Shown: positions 10,975 through 47,869 of the stretch, piece after piece
Numbering within the stretch: position 1 is the stretch's first letter
How the letters are laid out: each line of letters opens with the position of its first letter
Program-made: the position numbers and the translations under genes
The notes under the pieces: generated by a model
Database searches by the model: none
What the model saw: only the letters and a program-made list of their open reading frames with translations
Told to the model about the DNA's origin: nothing
Origin: Sweltsa coloradensis
Taxonomy: Eukaryota > Arthropoda > Insecta > Plecoptera > Chloroperlidae
DNA length: 64,000 nt
Direction: 5' to 3'
Assembly (NCBI GenBank): GCA_024449915.1
Contig: JAMZAV010000784.1
Location: forward strand, 620,001-684,000

Positions 10975-12596
10975 AGCTGGTTGACTTGCTCAAGTGACTT
11001 ACTACTTGGTTGGCCAGGTCCTAGTGTGATATTCTACCCCAGGCGACTGCAGCTCGGCTGGTTGATGTAAGAAAGTTACTACTACTTGGTTGGCCAGGTC
11101 CTAGTGTGATATTCTACCCCAGGCGACTGCAGCTCGCCTGGTGGATGTGAAGAAAGTTGACTTACTACTTGGTTGGCCAGGTCCTAGTGTGATATTCTAA
11201 CCCCAGGCGACTGCAGCTCGGGTGGTTGATGTGAAGAAAGTTGACTTACTACTTGGTTGGCCAGGTCCTAGTGTGATATTCTAACCCAGGCGACTGCAGC
11301 TCGGCTGGTTGATTGTGAAGAAAGTTGACTTACTACTTGGTTGGCCAGGTCCTAGTGTGATATTCTAACCCCAGGCGACTGCAGCTCCCGGGTGGTTGAT
11401 GTGAAGAAAGTTGACTTACTACTTGGTTGCCGGTCCTAGTGTGATATTCTAACCCAGGCGACTGCAGCTCGGCTGGTTGATGTGAAAGAAAGTTGACTTA
11501 CTACTTGGTTGGCCAGGTCCTAGTGTGATATTCTAACCCCAGGCGACTGCAGCTCGGCTGGTTGATTGTGAAAAAAGTTGACTTACTACTTGGTTGGCCA
11601 GGTCCTAGTGTGATATTCTACCCCAGGCGACTGCAGCTCGGCTGGTTGATGTGAAGAAAGTTGACTTACTACTTGGTTGGCCAGGTCCTAGTGTGATATT
11701 CTACCCCCAGGCGACTGCAGCTCGGGTGGTTGATGTGAAGAAAGTTGACTTACTACTTGGGTTGGCCAGGTCCTAGTGTGATATTCTAACCCCAGGCGAC
11801 TGCAGCTCGCTGGTTGATGTGAAGAAAGTGACTTACTACTTGGTTGGCCAGGTCCTAGTGTGATATTCTAACCCCAGGCGACTGCAGCTCGGCTGGTTGA
11901 TGTGAAGAAAGTTGACTTACTACTTGGTTGGCCAGGTCCTAGTGTGATATTCTACCCCCAGGCGACTGCAGCTAGGCTGGTTGATTGTGAAGAAAGTTGA
12001 CTTACTACTTGGTTGGCCAGGTCTATGTGATATTCAACCCCAGGCGACTGCAGCTCGGCTGGTTGAAATTTTGAAGAAGTTGACTTAAATACTTGGTTGG
12101 CCAGGTCCTAGTGTGAATTCTAAACCCCCGGCGATGCCCGCTCGGCTGGTGGGTTGAAAGATGTTGACTTACTACTTGGTTGGCCAGGTCCTAGTGTGAT
12201 ATTCTACCCCAGGCGACTGCAGCTCGGCTGGTTGATTGTGAAGAAAGTTGACTTACTACTTGGTTGGCCAGGTCCTAGGTGATATTCTAACCCCAGGCGA
12301 CTGCAGCTCGGCTGGTTGATGTGAAGAAAGTTGACTTACTACTTGGTTGGCCAGGTCCTAGTGTGATATTCTACCCCAGGCGACTGCAGCTAGGCTGGTT
12401 GATGTGAAGAAAGTTTTGACTTACTACTTGGTTGGCCAGGTCCTAGTGTATATTCTAACCCCAGGCGATGCAGCTCGGCTGGTTGATGTGAAGAAAGTTG
12501 ACTTACTACTTGGTTGGCCAGGTCCTAGTGTGATATTCTACCCCCAGGCGACTGCAGCTAGGCTGGTTGATTGTGAAGAAAGTTGACTTACTTCGG
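10975..12596. repeat. 84-bp satellite array, 19 copies
   Basis: The unit reads ttgacttactacttggttgg, ccaggtcctagtgtgatatt, ctaaccccaggcgactgcag, ctcggctggttgatgtgaag, aaag. The ggttggccaggtc word occurs about 19 times. The spacing is 84 bp in clean copies, with frequent 1-2 base indels. The stretch around 12020-12170 is much more degraded than its neighbours. Stop codons and indels argue against a coding role. Confidence 0.95.
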
Positions 12597-12944
12597 TTAG
12601 CAATCAACGAGTGAGCGGTGCACTATAGTGCTCCCCCAAGTTTAGTTTCCTTGCCCCGACTGTCTGGAGACTTCTCAGTCGGCGTGAGTAGAGTTCCAAC
12701 GTGGCTTCACTCACTGTTCTCCGACCTCCCCACGCCATATGTTCTGTGCATGGGCTTGTCTCTCTGTGGCGTAGGAACCGGGGGGGAGGGGCAAAACTAA
12801 CGCGAGTTAAATAATAATCCCAGAATTTCAGTAGTAAGTATGCACATACACTTATACAATTTCGACAGTCACCTTGGTAAAACGAATATGTTTGCCTACC
12901 TTCTCGTGGTTTGGCCCATGATTAGGGGAGTTTTTCTCCCTGAA

Positions 12945-13145
12945 ACTAATGGCGAGCTCTGGGTCGTCATCGGGGACTTTCCCCTTCCCTTTGACTACCT
13001 CCCCGACGGCGACGACAATGACAACACGGACGGATGATGACACAGACGGAGACGACCACGACGTGGGGGAACCCCTGCCCTCTCCATACGCTTGTGGCTG
13101 GTTCTGACCAGCACAGGCCTGTCCACCCCTTGTCCCCCCGCGTCA
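12945..13145. repeat. Dispersed repeat B, copy 2
   Basis: Matches 2575-2760 through cgtcatcggggactttcccc, a gac-rich middle, and gtggctggttctgaccagca. Confidence 0.6.
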
Positions 13146-13159
13146 TCCCTTACGTCCCT

Positions 13160-13230
13160 CCCTTCGTCTCGATTAGCCAAGTTGCATAAATAGGAGACGT
13201 TAAGCAATATCCAATCAAATCAAATCAATG
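13160..13230 (+). repeat. SINE-1 tail fragment
   Basis: Contains cgtctcgattagccaagttg, then gagacgttaagcaatatcca atca, shared with the tails at 15975 and 44780. Confidence 0.55.
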
Positions 13231-13241
13231 TTTGCCTGTAT

Positions 13242-13405
13242 GCTTCGTCATTCCATAAAAAATTAGGTTGAAATTTACTAAAAAGAGTCACTTCGCGTTA
13301 ATGTTTAGAGTTTTTAGATCGCTGCAGATAGTTGCAGTAAAACATCTGTTACAGAGTCCGAGTGCAGTTAAAACATGACGAAATAACTGTAGTATGGTGA
13401 AAGTT
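13242..13405. repeat. Dispersed repeat C, copy 1
   Basis: The block aaaaattaggttgaaattta to cttcgcgtt to agagtccgagtgcagttaaa to ctgtagtatggtgaa recurs at 31050-31205, inside a hAT-type element. That suggests this is an internal fragment of the same family. Confidence 0.7.
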
Positions 13406-13830
13406 TTGAAGTTGAAGCACAGAACGAAGGAAAGTCACTGCTGTATTGTGTTTAGCAGAGCTGATCAGCCGTACGGGAACCTCTCGACAAGCTAGCTAAC
13501 AAGCAGCACATTGTTGTGCTCAAGTGGCTGGGTTGTGTGTATAGCCAGCATTAGTGGAGCATTCATATCCATAACTTTTAGGAATATATCATCATTGCAT
13601 ATTAGCATTTACCATATTAGATTCCGAGGGATGAAGAGAATCAGACATGCGTGTCCCACTTGGAGAGAACAGTGTAAGGTTTTCAACCAGTTCTGGTGTA
13701 AACAGAATGTGTTCTATATCCTTGTCAGTTACCATTCTCGACACACATACTATTTCAATTCGCCTTTATTTTTAATCTGGATCATCGAAAATTGAGTGGA
13801 AATTTTGTATCCCTACATGATTGTTATCGG
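13406..13830. other. No recognised gene or repeat
   Basis: An open frame here (13511-13795) has no recognisable domain and is taken as chance. Confidence 0.4.
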
Positions 13831-13839
13831 TTATCGAAT

Positions 13840-14035
13840 CTCGTTGTGACCGGCAATCCTGACTGAAGTTTTTTCCCGAGGTTAGCCTCGGTCGTTAATG
13901 CGAATGCAAGGGATTGAGTCCTTTTAACAGACCTCGAGCATTCCTTCACAAATTGTCGTATCCGCAACATACAGTTCACCTGAAGAGGGGCATACAAGGT
14001 TTAATTCCCTTCCCTCAGTAAAATTTAAATCTATT
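13840..14035 (+). mobile_element. SINE-2, body and tail (headless copy)
   Basis: Runs from ccggcaatcctgactgaag through gcgaatgcaagggattgagt to atccgcaacatacagttcac and ctgaagaggggcatac. The body matches the tRNA-headed copies at 32158-32370 (plus) and 47870-48090 (minus). The head with box B is missing here. Confidence 0.75.
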
Positions 14036-14640
14036 GGCTGTGAACGTTCTCATACAGATGTCGCTTATCTTCCGACGAGGGAATCTAAACACCAAACTCC
14101 TCGTTCCGAGCCGAGTCGAGCCGATCTCATCCGGAATCTCCCGACGTAAGAGTAAACAGAGAATCGTTTTAAAACTCATAACGGAAGCTAAAGTGGGTAA
14201 TATGAGAGAATTGAACCTCGTCAGGTTATCACGGCCTTGCTTGCTTGCTTGCCACGCGCAATATGTTGCGAGGACACGCCGCAATATCAATATCGCCTCG
14301 TAACCAGGGAAGATTGTGCCAAACATATTGGGCTCTTTATTAATGTATAAGAAAGCAATTTGTTAAGTCTTGTTTCATGTGTGTGTAGGGGTAGGTAGGC
14401 GAGGAAGCAATCGGCTGAAACACGAGATTTTCTCCGCCGAGAATCGGGTTTTCGAAAGTTTTTTTGGAAACTTCTCCCAAAAATGAACAAACTAACCGGG
14501 GGAAAAAATACCCGCGCTCAAAAAGACGGTCGCTACCGGGCGAAAAATTGAAAACAAAATCGGGGGTTTAACAACTAACTTTGAATAATTGAGTATAGAC
14601 AGTTTTGAGTTTAAGTTTCTTTATCCTGTTAATTGAAAGT
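14036..14640. other. No recognised gene
   Basis: Two overlapping opposite-strand frames (14034-14303 and 14015-14326) have no recognisable domain. Confidence 0.4.
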
Positions 14641-14700
14641 TATTTTCATACTTCTTTGGGTAAAGAGCCCTCTCCCCCCCCCCCCCTGGATACGCCAATG
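14640..14700 (-). repeat. hAT-like terminus (isolated)
   Basis: A C-run followed by ctggatacgccaatg is the inverse of the cagtggcgtatccag-type ends seen at 32584 and 32640. No partner end was found to the left, so this is a remnant. Confidence 0.5.
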
Positions 14701-15082
14701 TGTGTGTCGTCTCACATGACACATGACTGTAGCTTCCTCGTTCCAGCAAGGCGGTGGGTGGGGGGTGGGGTCCCATGAGACGCGTGCCTCGCTCACCGTT
14801 TCAGGGGATCCGATACTTGATATAGTCACCCGAGGAGATGACAGCTTCTCTCCCTACACGTGGTGACTGGGAGAAGCAACAGGGCGCGTGTTTATACTAG
14901 GTCTGAGCTAAGATGTCGGTTTGTGGGAATATTTACGAGAACTCCATATCAAAATTTAGAAAAAGAAATAAAAAATTGAAAAAAGAAAAAAGCTTGGATT
15001 GGAAATTTTGGGAATGTAAATGTGCAAAACTCAAGAAAAATAATCTTTTACTTACAATTTGGGTTCGCGAGCTTCATTGTTT

Positions 15083-15098
15083 TGGTGGAGGTGCCGGG
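15083..15098 (+). other. tRNA-Ala-complementary 16-mer (PBS-like)
   Basis: tggtggaggtgccggg is complementary to a tRNA-Ala 3' end including the post-transcriptional CCA. See the array at 20937-21155. No LTR was recognised beside it. Confidence 0.5.
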
Positions 15099-15329
15099 TC
15101 ATTCAACGTCAGTGTAAGAACGAGTAAACATCGCTATTCCTTTAGTTTCTTTTTAAAACAAAGTTTTGCACAGATGATAAACTTTCTATTTATCGCTGTG
15201 TGTGATATCCCCGGCCTAGTTATATCGGCCTTGACTTCGACCTTGAGCGTGACGCTTCTGTGGCGCAGAACCTGTCGTTAGCGACGCCGTGCTCACTGGT
15301 ATTACCTGGTGCTGTAACATGCTACGTGG

Positions 15330-15660
15330 TCTACTCCAGTGTGCCTCTGTCCAGGCTGTTCCGACACAAGTAACAGCAAGTGTACAGGTTTGTGGGAAGG
15401 GGGCTATCCCCCCCCCCCACTATTAACCCATGACCCTCCACGTTAGAATATCAAACATCGGCTACAACTGAAAAACTAGTAGCATACAGTATACATATAC
15501 AGGGATTTGTGTTCCTAGGGTGCGCTGACTTGTTTGTGGCTATAGTTAGTTATAAGGATACAAAAAAAAACATTTACTCATTTTCCCCTCCCCCCCCTCC
15601 CTTTCGAAAAAGAATTCCTTAGCTCCTTCAAGTGCAAAGACGGCTAAATTTCTAGCAGCT
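15330..15660. repeat. Dispersed repeat D, copy 1
   Basis: The block around 15440-15550 (actagtagcatacagtatac to tgtgttcctagggtgcgctg to acttgt) is homologous, in reverse orientation, to 39215-39335. Both copies sit next to poly-C/G runs. Confidence 0.6.
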
Positions 15661-15859
15661 CGGATACATCCCCACATCAAGTCCACGGCTGAGTGATCGC
15701 TACTCAGCCGTCAACGCGCCATGACCACCGATCAGAAATTAAATAACACAAAGTCCCTTTCCTGAAACACACGTATACCGCATGTTAGAGCAGATGGAGG
15801 GTTCGAGAGCTAGAGTAACGGCTTCGTTCTCCTCGACGTCTGCTCGGCAGTCCAAATTA

Positions 15860-16065
15860 GTGGAGGAAATAACTGTCAAGGTTACACCGTCCTTTCGGAT
15901 GAGACGTTAAGCCGTTGGTCCCCTTGGTACTTTTCGAAAGGAGTAGGCTACGTGCCGGTACCGGGTTTCCCCTCCTCCCTTGTGTTCATACTTCATCCTC
16001 ATCGGATCACAACGCATCGTCTGAAATAGCCAAATTAATATGAGACGTTAAGCACTATCCAATCA
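15860..16065 (+). repeat. SINE-like repeat with SINE-1 tail
   Basis: Contains cctttcggatgagacgttaa, a repeat core word that recurs in animal SINEs, then cttcatcctcatcggatcac, aacgcatcgtctgaaatagc and gagacgttaagcactatcca. Confidence 0.5.
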
Positions 16066-16149
16066 ATTCTAAAACTTCCTCCGAACATTCTACTACTTTT
16101 GATTGTAAGATTTAAATCGATACTTGATATTCCGCGTCTGCTTCCGTCT

Positions 16150-18928
16150 GAATCTAAGCTTGGACAACGTATGTTATATTGTCGGGCCACGCTAGTCGTG
16201 ATGTGTTGGACGTAGCCCTAGACCCTCGCGCACAATGATGGACTAGGGGCCATCCGTACACGTAGCCCCCAATGTGTTCCTGGACGTTCCCATCAATATC
16301 TGGGGGTGACGCATCGCTCCTTGAGGCTCGCGGTCCAGGGGGGGGGTCACTCTTTGTAGGGGAGGAACACCTCACCTCGTGACACGTATGTTATTTGTTG
16401 GCCCGCTAGTCGGATGTGTCGACGTAGCCCTAGCCCTCGCCCAATGGACTAGGGCCATCGTACCAAAGCCCCAATGTTTTCCCTGGACGTTCCCCATTGG
16501 GGGTGACGCATCGCTCTTGAGGCTCGAGTCCGGGGGGGGGTCACTCTCCTGTAGGAGGGAGGACACACCCCCCTCGTGACAATATGTTATATTGTTGGCC
16601 GCGCTAGTGTGATGTGTCACTAGCCTAACCTCGCGCACATGATGGCTAGGGGCATCCGTACACGTAGCCCCAATGTTTCTGGACGTTCCTCATTCTGGGG
16701 GACGCATCGCTCCTTGAGCCGCGGTCAGTGGGGGTCCAGTCTTTTGTAGGAGGGCCCAAACCTCACCTCGTGAACGTATGATTGTTGGTCCGCTAGTCGT
16801 GATGTGTCGACGTAGCCCTAGACCTCGCGCACAATATGGACTGGGCCTCGTACACGTAGCCCCATTGTTCCTGATTCCATCAATAACTGGGGGTGAGCAT
16901 CGCTCCTGGGCTCGCGGTCCGGGGGGGGGGTACTCTCTGTAGAGGGGACACACCCCCCCTCGTGCAAGTATGTTATTGTTGTCCGCGCATCGTGATGGTC
17001 CACGAGCCCTAGACCCTCGCGACATGAGGACTGGGGCCTCGTACACGTCCCCAATGTGTCTGACGTTCCCATCAATATCTGGGGTGACGCATCGCCTTAG
17101 GTCGAGGCGGGGGGGGTCACTCTCTTGTGGAGGGAGGACACACCCTCACCCGTGACAACGTATGTTATTGTTGGCCCGTAGTCGTGATGTGTCCGACGTA
17201 CCCTAGACCCCGCGCAATGATGGACTAGGGCCCACCGTACACGTAGCCCCCAAGTGTTCCTGACGTTCCATCATATCTGGGGTGACCATCGCCCTTGAGT
17301 CGAGGTCCAGGGGGGGGTCACTCTCTGTAGGGGAGGACACACCCCTCACCTCGTAACAACGTATGTTATATTGTCGGGCCGCGCTAGTCGTGATGTGTCC
17401 GACGTAGCCCTAGACCCTCGCGCACAATGATGGACTAGGGGCCATCCGTACACGTAGCCCCCAATGTGTTCCTGGACGTTCCCATCAATATCTGGGGGTG
17501 ACGCATCGCTCCTTGAGGCTCGCGGTCCGGGGGGGGGGTCACTCTCTTGTAGGAGGGAGGACACACCCCTCACCTCGTGACAACGTATGTTATATTGTTG
17601 GGCCGCGCTAGTCGTGATGTGTCCGACGTAGCCCTAGACCCTCGCGCACAATGATGGACTAGGGGCCATCCGTACACGTAGCCCCCAATGTGTTCCTGGA
17701 CGTTCCCATCAATATCTGGGGGTGACGCATCGCTCCTTGAGGCTCGCGGTCCGGGGGGGGGGTCACTCTCTTGTAGGAGGGAGGACACACCCCTCACCTC
17801 GTGAAAAACGTATGTTATATTGTTGGGCCGCGCTATGTCGGGATGTGTCCGACGTAGCCCTAGACCCTCGCGCATAATGATGGACTAGGGCCATCCGTAC
17901 ACGTAGCCCCCAATGTGTTCCTGGACGTTCCCATCAATATCTGGGGGTGACGCATCGCTCCTTGAGGCTCGCGGTCCGGGGGGGGGGGGTCACTCTCTTG
18001 TAGGAGGGAGGACACACCCCTCACCTCGTGACAACGTATGTTATATTGTTGGGCCGCGCTAGTCGTGATGTGTCCGACGTAGCCCTAGACCCTCGCGCAC
18101 AATGATGGACTAGGGGCCATCCGTACACGTAGCCCCCAATGTGTTCCTGGACGTTCCCATCAATATCTGGGGGTGACGCATCGCTCCTTGAGGCTCGCGG
18201 TCCAGGGGGGGGGGGTCACTCTCTTGTAGGAGGGAGGACACACCCTCACCTCGTGACAACGTATGTTATATTGTTGGTCCGCGCTAGTCGTGATGTGTCC
18301 GACGTAGCCCTAGACCCTCGCGCACAATGATGGACTAGGGGCCATCCGTACACGTAGCCCCCAATGTGTTCCTGGACGTTCCCATCAATATCTGGGGGTG
18401 ACGCATCGCTCCTTGAGGCTCGCGGTCCAGGGGGGGGTCACTCTCTTGTAGGAGGGAGGACACACCCCTCACCTCGTGACAACGTATGTTATATTGTTGG
18501 GCCGCGCTAGTCGTGATGTGTCCGACGTAGCCCTAGACCCTCGCGAAACAATGTTTGGACTAGGGGCCATCCGTACACGTAGCCCCAATGTGTTCCTGGA
18601 CGTTCCCATCAATATCTGGGGGTGACGCATTGGTCCTTAAGGCACGCGGTCCGGTGGGGGGGTCACTCTCTTGTAGGAGGGAGGACACACCCCTCACCTC
18701 GTGACAACGTATGTTATATTGTTGGGCCGCGCTAGTCGTGATGTGTTCGACGTAGCCCTAGACCCTCGCGCACAATGATGGACTAGGGGCCATCCGTACA
18801 CGTAGCCCCCAATGTGTTCCTGGACGTTCCCATCAATATCTGGGGGTGACGCATCGCTCCTTGAGGCTCGCGGTCCGGGGGGGGGGTCACTCTCTTGTAG
18901 GAGGGAGGATACACACCCCTCACCTCTT
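16150..18928. repeat. ~226-bp satellite array, 13 copies, G-run in each unit
   Basis: The unit begins gacaacgtatgttatattgt, contains gtccgacgtagccctagacc, ccatccgtacacgtagcccc, gacgttcccatcaatatctg and a run of 7-13 Gs, then tcactctcttgtaggaggga. Starts fall near 16155, 16381, 16578, 16771, 16965, 17155, 17353, 17579, 17806, 18027, 18257, 18478 and 18705. Units two to six (16381-17340) are ~195-200 bp with many scattered deletions, whereas units from 17353 on are nearly identical at ~226 bp. The many frames over this array are repeat shadows. Confidence 0.95.
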
Positions 18929-18929
18929 G

Positions 18930-19519
18930 CATCTGTTGTTGTAGCCGTTGTTATTATATTTATTGCGGAAGGGAATCCTGCCTATGCTACCACCTTTGAA
19001 TGTATACCATTATTCCCTTTGAATGTACCATTATTCTGTTGTTTTTTTTTTGCGATTCTGAACTGCTAACTAAATGAACATGCCCACTGCATAAAGTGTA
19101 TTGATTATTTAGCTATTATTTCATTATGTCTAGAGATAAGTTTTTTTTTAGCATTTTAAGTTTTTGATGCTAAATCGTGCTAATTTTTACTAAAAAGAAA
19201 TTTCCCAAACATTTTGAGAACTAGTTTAACATTGTATTCTTACGATTTTATGGCTATATTCAATTGAAATGTTCCTATCCTTTATCATTAGAAGTGGATA
19301 CACCCCACGTTTAGTGTTTTAGTGAAGAGATAAAAATTGATGATACAAAATGCTAAATTTGGAAATATAAATGCAAAATATTTAAAATTACATTTTTACT
19401 CATCACGAATGTCCTATTACAGTCCATTGTATTGGTAATCAATCAGTTAACATTGGTGTGCTGCGCTGTATTATCTCTCAACTCTGTATTACTCTGTCTC
19501 GTCCTAAGACTGTTCTAGA

Positions 19520-19562
<43 letters not shown>

Positions 19563-20936
19563 ACTAATCCGACACTGCGAGCGAAGAAGTACCGAGTGTC
19601 ACAAGTAAAACACCGAACACGAAATATTAATTGGAATAACTCATTTGTTTAACTCTATGAATCATCGCTAGTTCGTGGAATGTGCACAATATAAATTGAA
19701 CGTATTTCCAGTTATTATCAGAGGTGAGGGTGTCGCGGATCCCGGCGCGTGTTCGCTTCCTGGGATCGGGGGGGGGGGGATATATCGCTGTGATAATTAG
19801 CCATAACTCGATGAGGCAGTCTCGCTCGCCATTAGAGTTAAACTCCGGCAACCAATCAGAGTCCAGCTATGTGTGAAGTGTTCAGGGTTCATTCACGGGA
19901 AACTAAGACGCATGTGGCCGCGGGGGGGGGGGGGGGGAGATTACGAGGAATAGTCCGTAACCCAGGGTGTCCAACTAAAGATGTGCAGTTCAAAACTTCC
20001 TTAGACAACAATTACGTATAGTTCACTGACGTTGGAGGTAGATACATATGTATTTATTTATGTAACTTCTATCTTATTTGTTTATACAAACTGAATCACA
20101 GAGGCCATCAATAAATGCAATATTGTAATGTTCTACAGACGATATTGAAATTGATATAAAACGTATTCTGTGTACGTTTGTATGTATTATCCTTAAAAGG
20201 TACCTGAGCTTGGCCCAATCAAATGCGCCAAACAGGTGTTGTGATTTCTGCTGAATGGTTTTTAATATTCATTACCAAATTTTGAATGGATATTTAACAA
20301 AGTACTTTTATATTGATATCCGTAAATTTGGGGCACAAAATAAGCCTTAAAGACCATTTCGAGACTAAGTTCAAACGTGAAAAAATGGGGAAATCCAAAC
20401 ATGATTACAATCTGAATCCCCCAAACGTTTATCTTACGATAAACCAAATCACCTCACGTTTACATTGATTTAACTGGGTTCCATTTGCAAATTTGAGTTA
20501 AAAAAATCTGTTCACTTGGAATAAATTCCCGAAATGTACCAAAATTGAGTAAATTTTGGTGATTTCACTAAATTTTGATTCAAAATCAATGAATTAATTT
20601 AGGAATACGAATAATGGATAACATAGATTTATTCTTTATAAACGTTAGTGTGAAATTTAAAAATGAAATCCAGAAAGCTGAGCGCTTAAACTCGCCTCCG
20701 TTCTGGCCTCAGCATACCCTCTTAAAAAAGTAAAATAAAAATTCACTCTGTATCTATTCTTGAATTCATATAATATGACAGTCCATATTTATATAACAGG
20801 AGAAAAATATTAAGGAAATACATTTTTATTTAAGTCAATAAGATTTTGTTTTAAATGGGTGGTACACTCGCTGGAAAGACTTTTAAAATGTAAATTTATC
20901 TTTGACAACCCCCTAGCTCAGTACTACTCCGTTCTT
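18930..20936. other. AT-rich non-coding; contains C39 run
   Basis: An uninterrupted run of 39 Cs lies at 19524-19562, with G-runs near 19769 and 19922. About 19120-19395 is distantly homologous to 29860-30130 (shared ttcaattgaaatgttcctat), so it is an old dispersed repeat. No gene is seen. Confidence 0.5.
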
Positions 20937-21155
20937 AAACACTTGTTGGTGGAGGTGCCGGGTTCGAGGGTATCTTGTTTAACTCGTTGTTTAAAAACAC
21001 TTGTTGGTGGAGGTGCCGGGTTCGAGGGTATCTTGTTTAACTCGCTGTTTAGACACGGAATAAAACACTTGTTGGTGGAGGTGCCGGGTTCGAGGGTATC
21101 TTGTTTATCCCGCTGTTTTAGACACTTGTTGGTGGAGGTGCCGGGTTCACATGAC
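20937..21155 (+). repeat. 57-68-bp tandem array carrying four tRNA-Ala-complementary 16-mers
   Basis: tggtggaggtgccggg occurs at 20947, 21005, 21073 and 21130, in units such as tgccgggttcgagggtatct then tgtttaactcg. The 16-mer equals the complement of a tRNA-Ala 3' end including CCA. Single copies lie at 15083 and 43671 (plus) and a 15-base version at 45951-45965 (minus). Confidence 0.85.
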
Positions 21156-21159
21156 GTAT

Positions 21160-46504
<25,345 letters not shown>

Positions 46505-46780
46505 GCGCCTCTCGATACGACGAACACACGCTGCTTCTAGAAATTGACCTTAAATTGTGTAAAACTTTGAGTATTAACCCTGTGTAATGTTTTCAGGATG
46601 GCATTTGCATTTAATCCTTAGAGTTTAGTGTGTCGACTGTTAGATGACTTTGAACCAAATTTTAAGTGTAATTTTCTAGGTAAGCCTACATCAGTGAACT
46701 AAACCTAAATTAACCTTAGGCTGTTTTTGTTTTTAAGTAAAGTAGTTCTGTGTGTATTTAATTGCTTAAATGTATCTGAA

Positions 46781-46937
46781 ATTAAATTCAAATTCATCAA
46801 AAAAAATTGTGATTTCTTTATACAACCCTTCCTGGATGTTATTTGGTGCTGTAAATTGTTTAATTTAGTAGTTTAATACCTAAACCAAATGCTTGGCACA
46901 TAACGAGATGAAAATTTGCAGCAGAGTTATAAATAAA
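46781..46937 (+). terminator. Rpn2: Candidate Rpn2 polyadenylation signals
   Basis: A variant attaaa at 46781-46786 lies just before an A-rich stretch and a canonical aataaa is at 46932-46937, about 280 and 430 bp past the stop. Which is used cannot be told. Confidence 0.4.
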
Positions 46938-46948
46938 CATTATCACAT

Positions 46949-47090
46949 CAGCAGTGCAATTCTATGAGGATAGCGTTAATGTCGCTATGAATATATAAAT
47001 CGTTATCAAGCAGTTAGCCATGCTCTTTTTGGTGATAACGATTGATATGTCCATAGCGACATTCACGTTTTCATAGAATCGCTCTGCCGA
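46949..47090. mobile_element. ~140-bp foldback MITE
   Basis: Left arm cagcagtgcaattctatgag, gatagcgttaatgtcgctat, ...cgttatca; right arm tgataacg...atagcgacattcacgttttc atagaatcgctctgc. A half-copy is at 37705. Confidence 0.8.
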
Positions 47091-47164
47091 TTGCTATGAA
47101 TTTTAAATGAGTTGAGAGGAGTCGTTGACACTGGCGTCAGACGCCGCAGAGTCGAAAGAAGAAA

Positions 47165-47640
47165 GTTACTTCAAGAAATATTTCTCATGAATATCGTAGT
47201 ACACTTTTAAGATTTTTTTTCGATTTTAGTGCGATATTTTCGTGACATTTGGGCTGATTCTGACCAAACGAGTGGGGCTACAACGTTCATATTTTACATG
47301 GACATTAAGGTTATGGTGATGTTGTACATTTTAAATGAAAAAGTTAGCCAGAATCCATAGAAAAAAGGTTTTAATTTAAGTTTTTTTAGGTATATAATAA
47401 TAATTAACAAGACGTAACTATATAAACTTGACAACAATCACCTTCAATGCGTACTAAAAGCAAGTCTTCGGGCCTCCAGATATTTTACATTCTAATTACA
47501 GTAGTAATTAGTACTACTATATAAAAATTATCCTTTATTTAACAAAAATGGTTTTGCAATGGAAGTTGAAAAAGTAAAGAGATCCTACGCAAATTAAAAA
47601 CTTACAAAAAAGCTCCTCCATCAACGCGACTAAAAAAAGC
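47165..47640 (-). repeat. Family A repeat, copy 7, interrupted
   Basis: Reverse copy with catggacattaaggttatgg and aacttgacaacaatcacctt. A ~120-bp unrelated stretch (about 47452-47565) interrupts it before cctacgcaaattaaaaactt and ccatcaacgcg. Confidence 0.65.
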
Positions 47641-47869
47641 ATTCGCGAAGCGGCCTAGTAAATTGATAATGACATACTTGACTTTTTATTCATTATCTTT
47701 ACCCACTTGACAATTGTTTACATCTGTTGCAAAAGAGATTAAAGTGCCTGCTATGTTAATTCTCAATTTGCGTTTCAATTAGTCACGATGTGTTTATTTT
47801 TACATTTAAGGTAACACAATAAGAGAAAAACATTAAATACCTACATTTTTGTAGGATGCCCGCTGTAGG

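Noticed and set aside
10975..12596. CRISPR-like array
   Set aside because: Units are contiguous without unique spacers, and the sequence is an animal genome.
16154..19069. Repeated frames reading SLLQESDPPPGPRASRSDASPP and similar
   Set aside because: Shadows of the 226-bp satellite; no start-to-stop unit is conserved and the damaged units break it.
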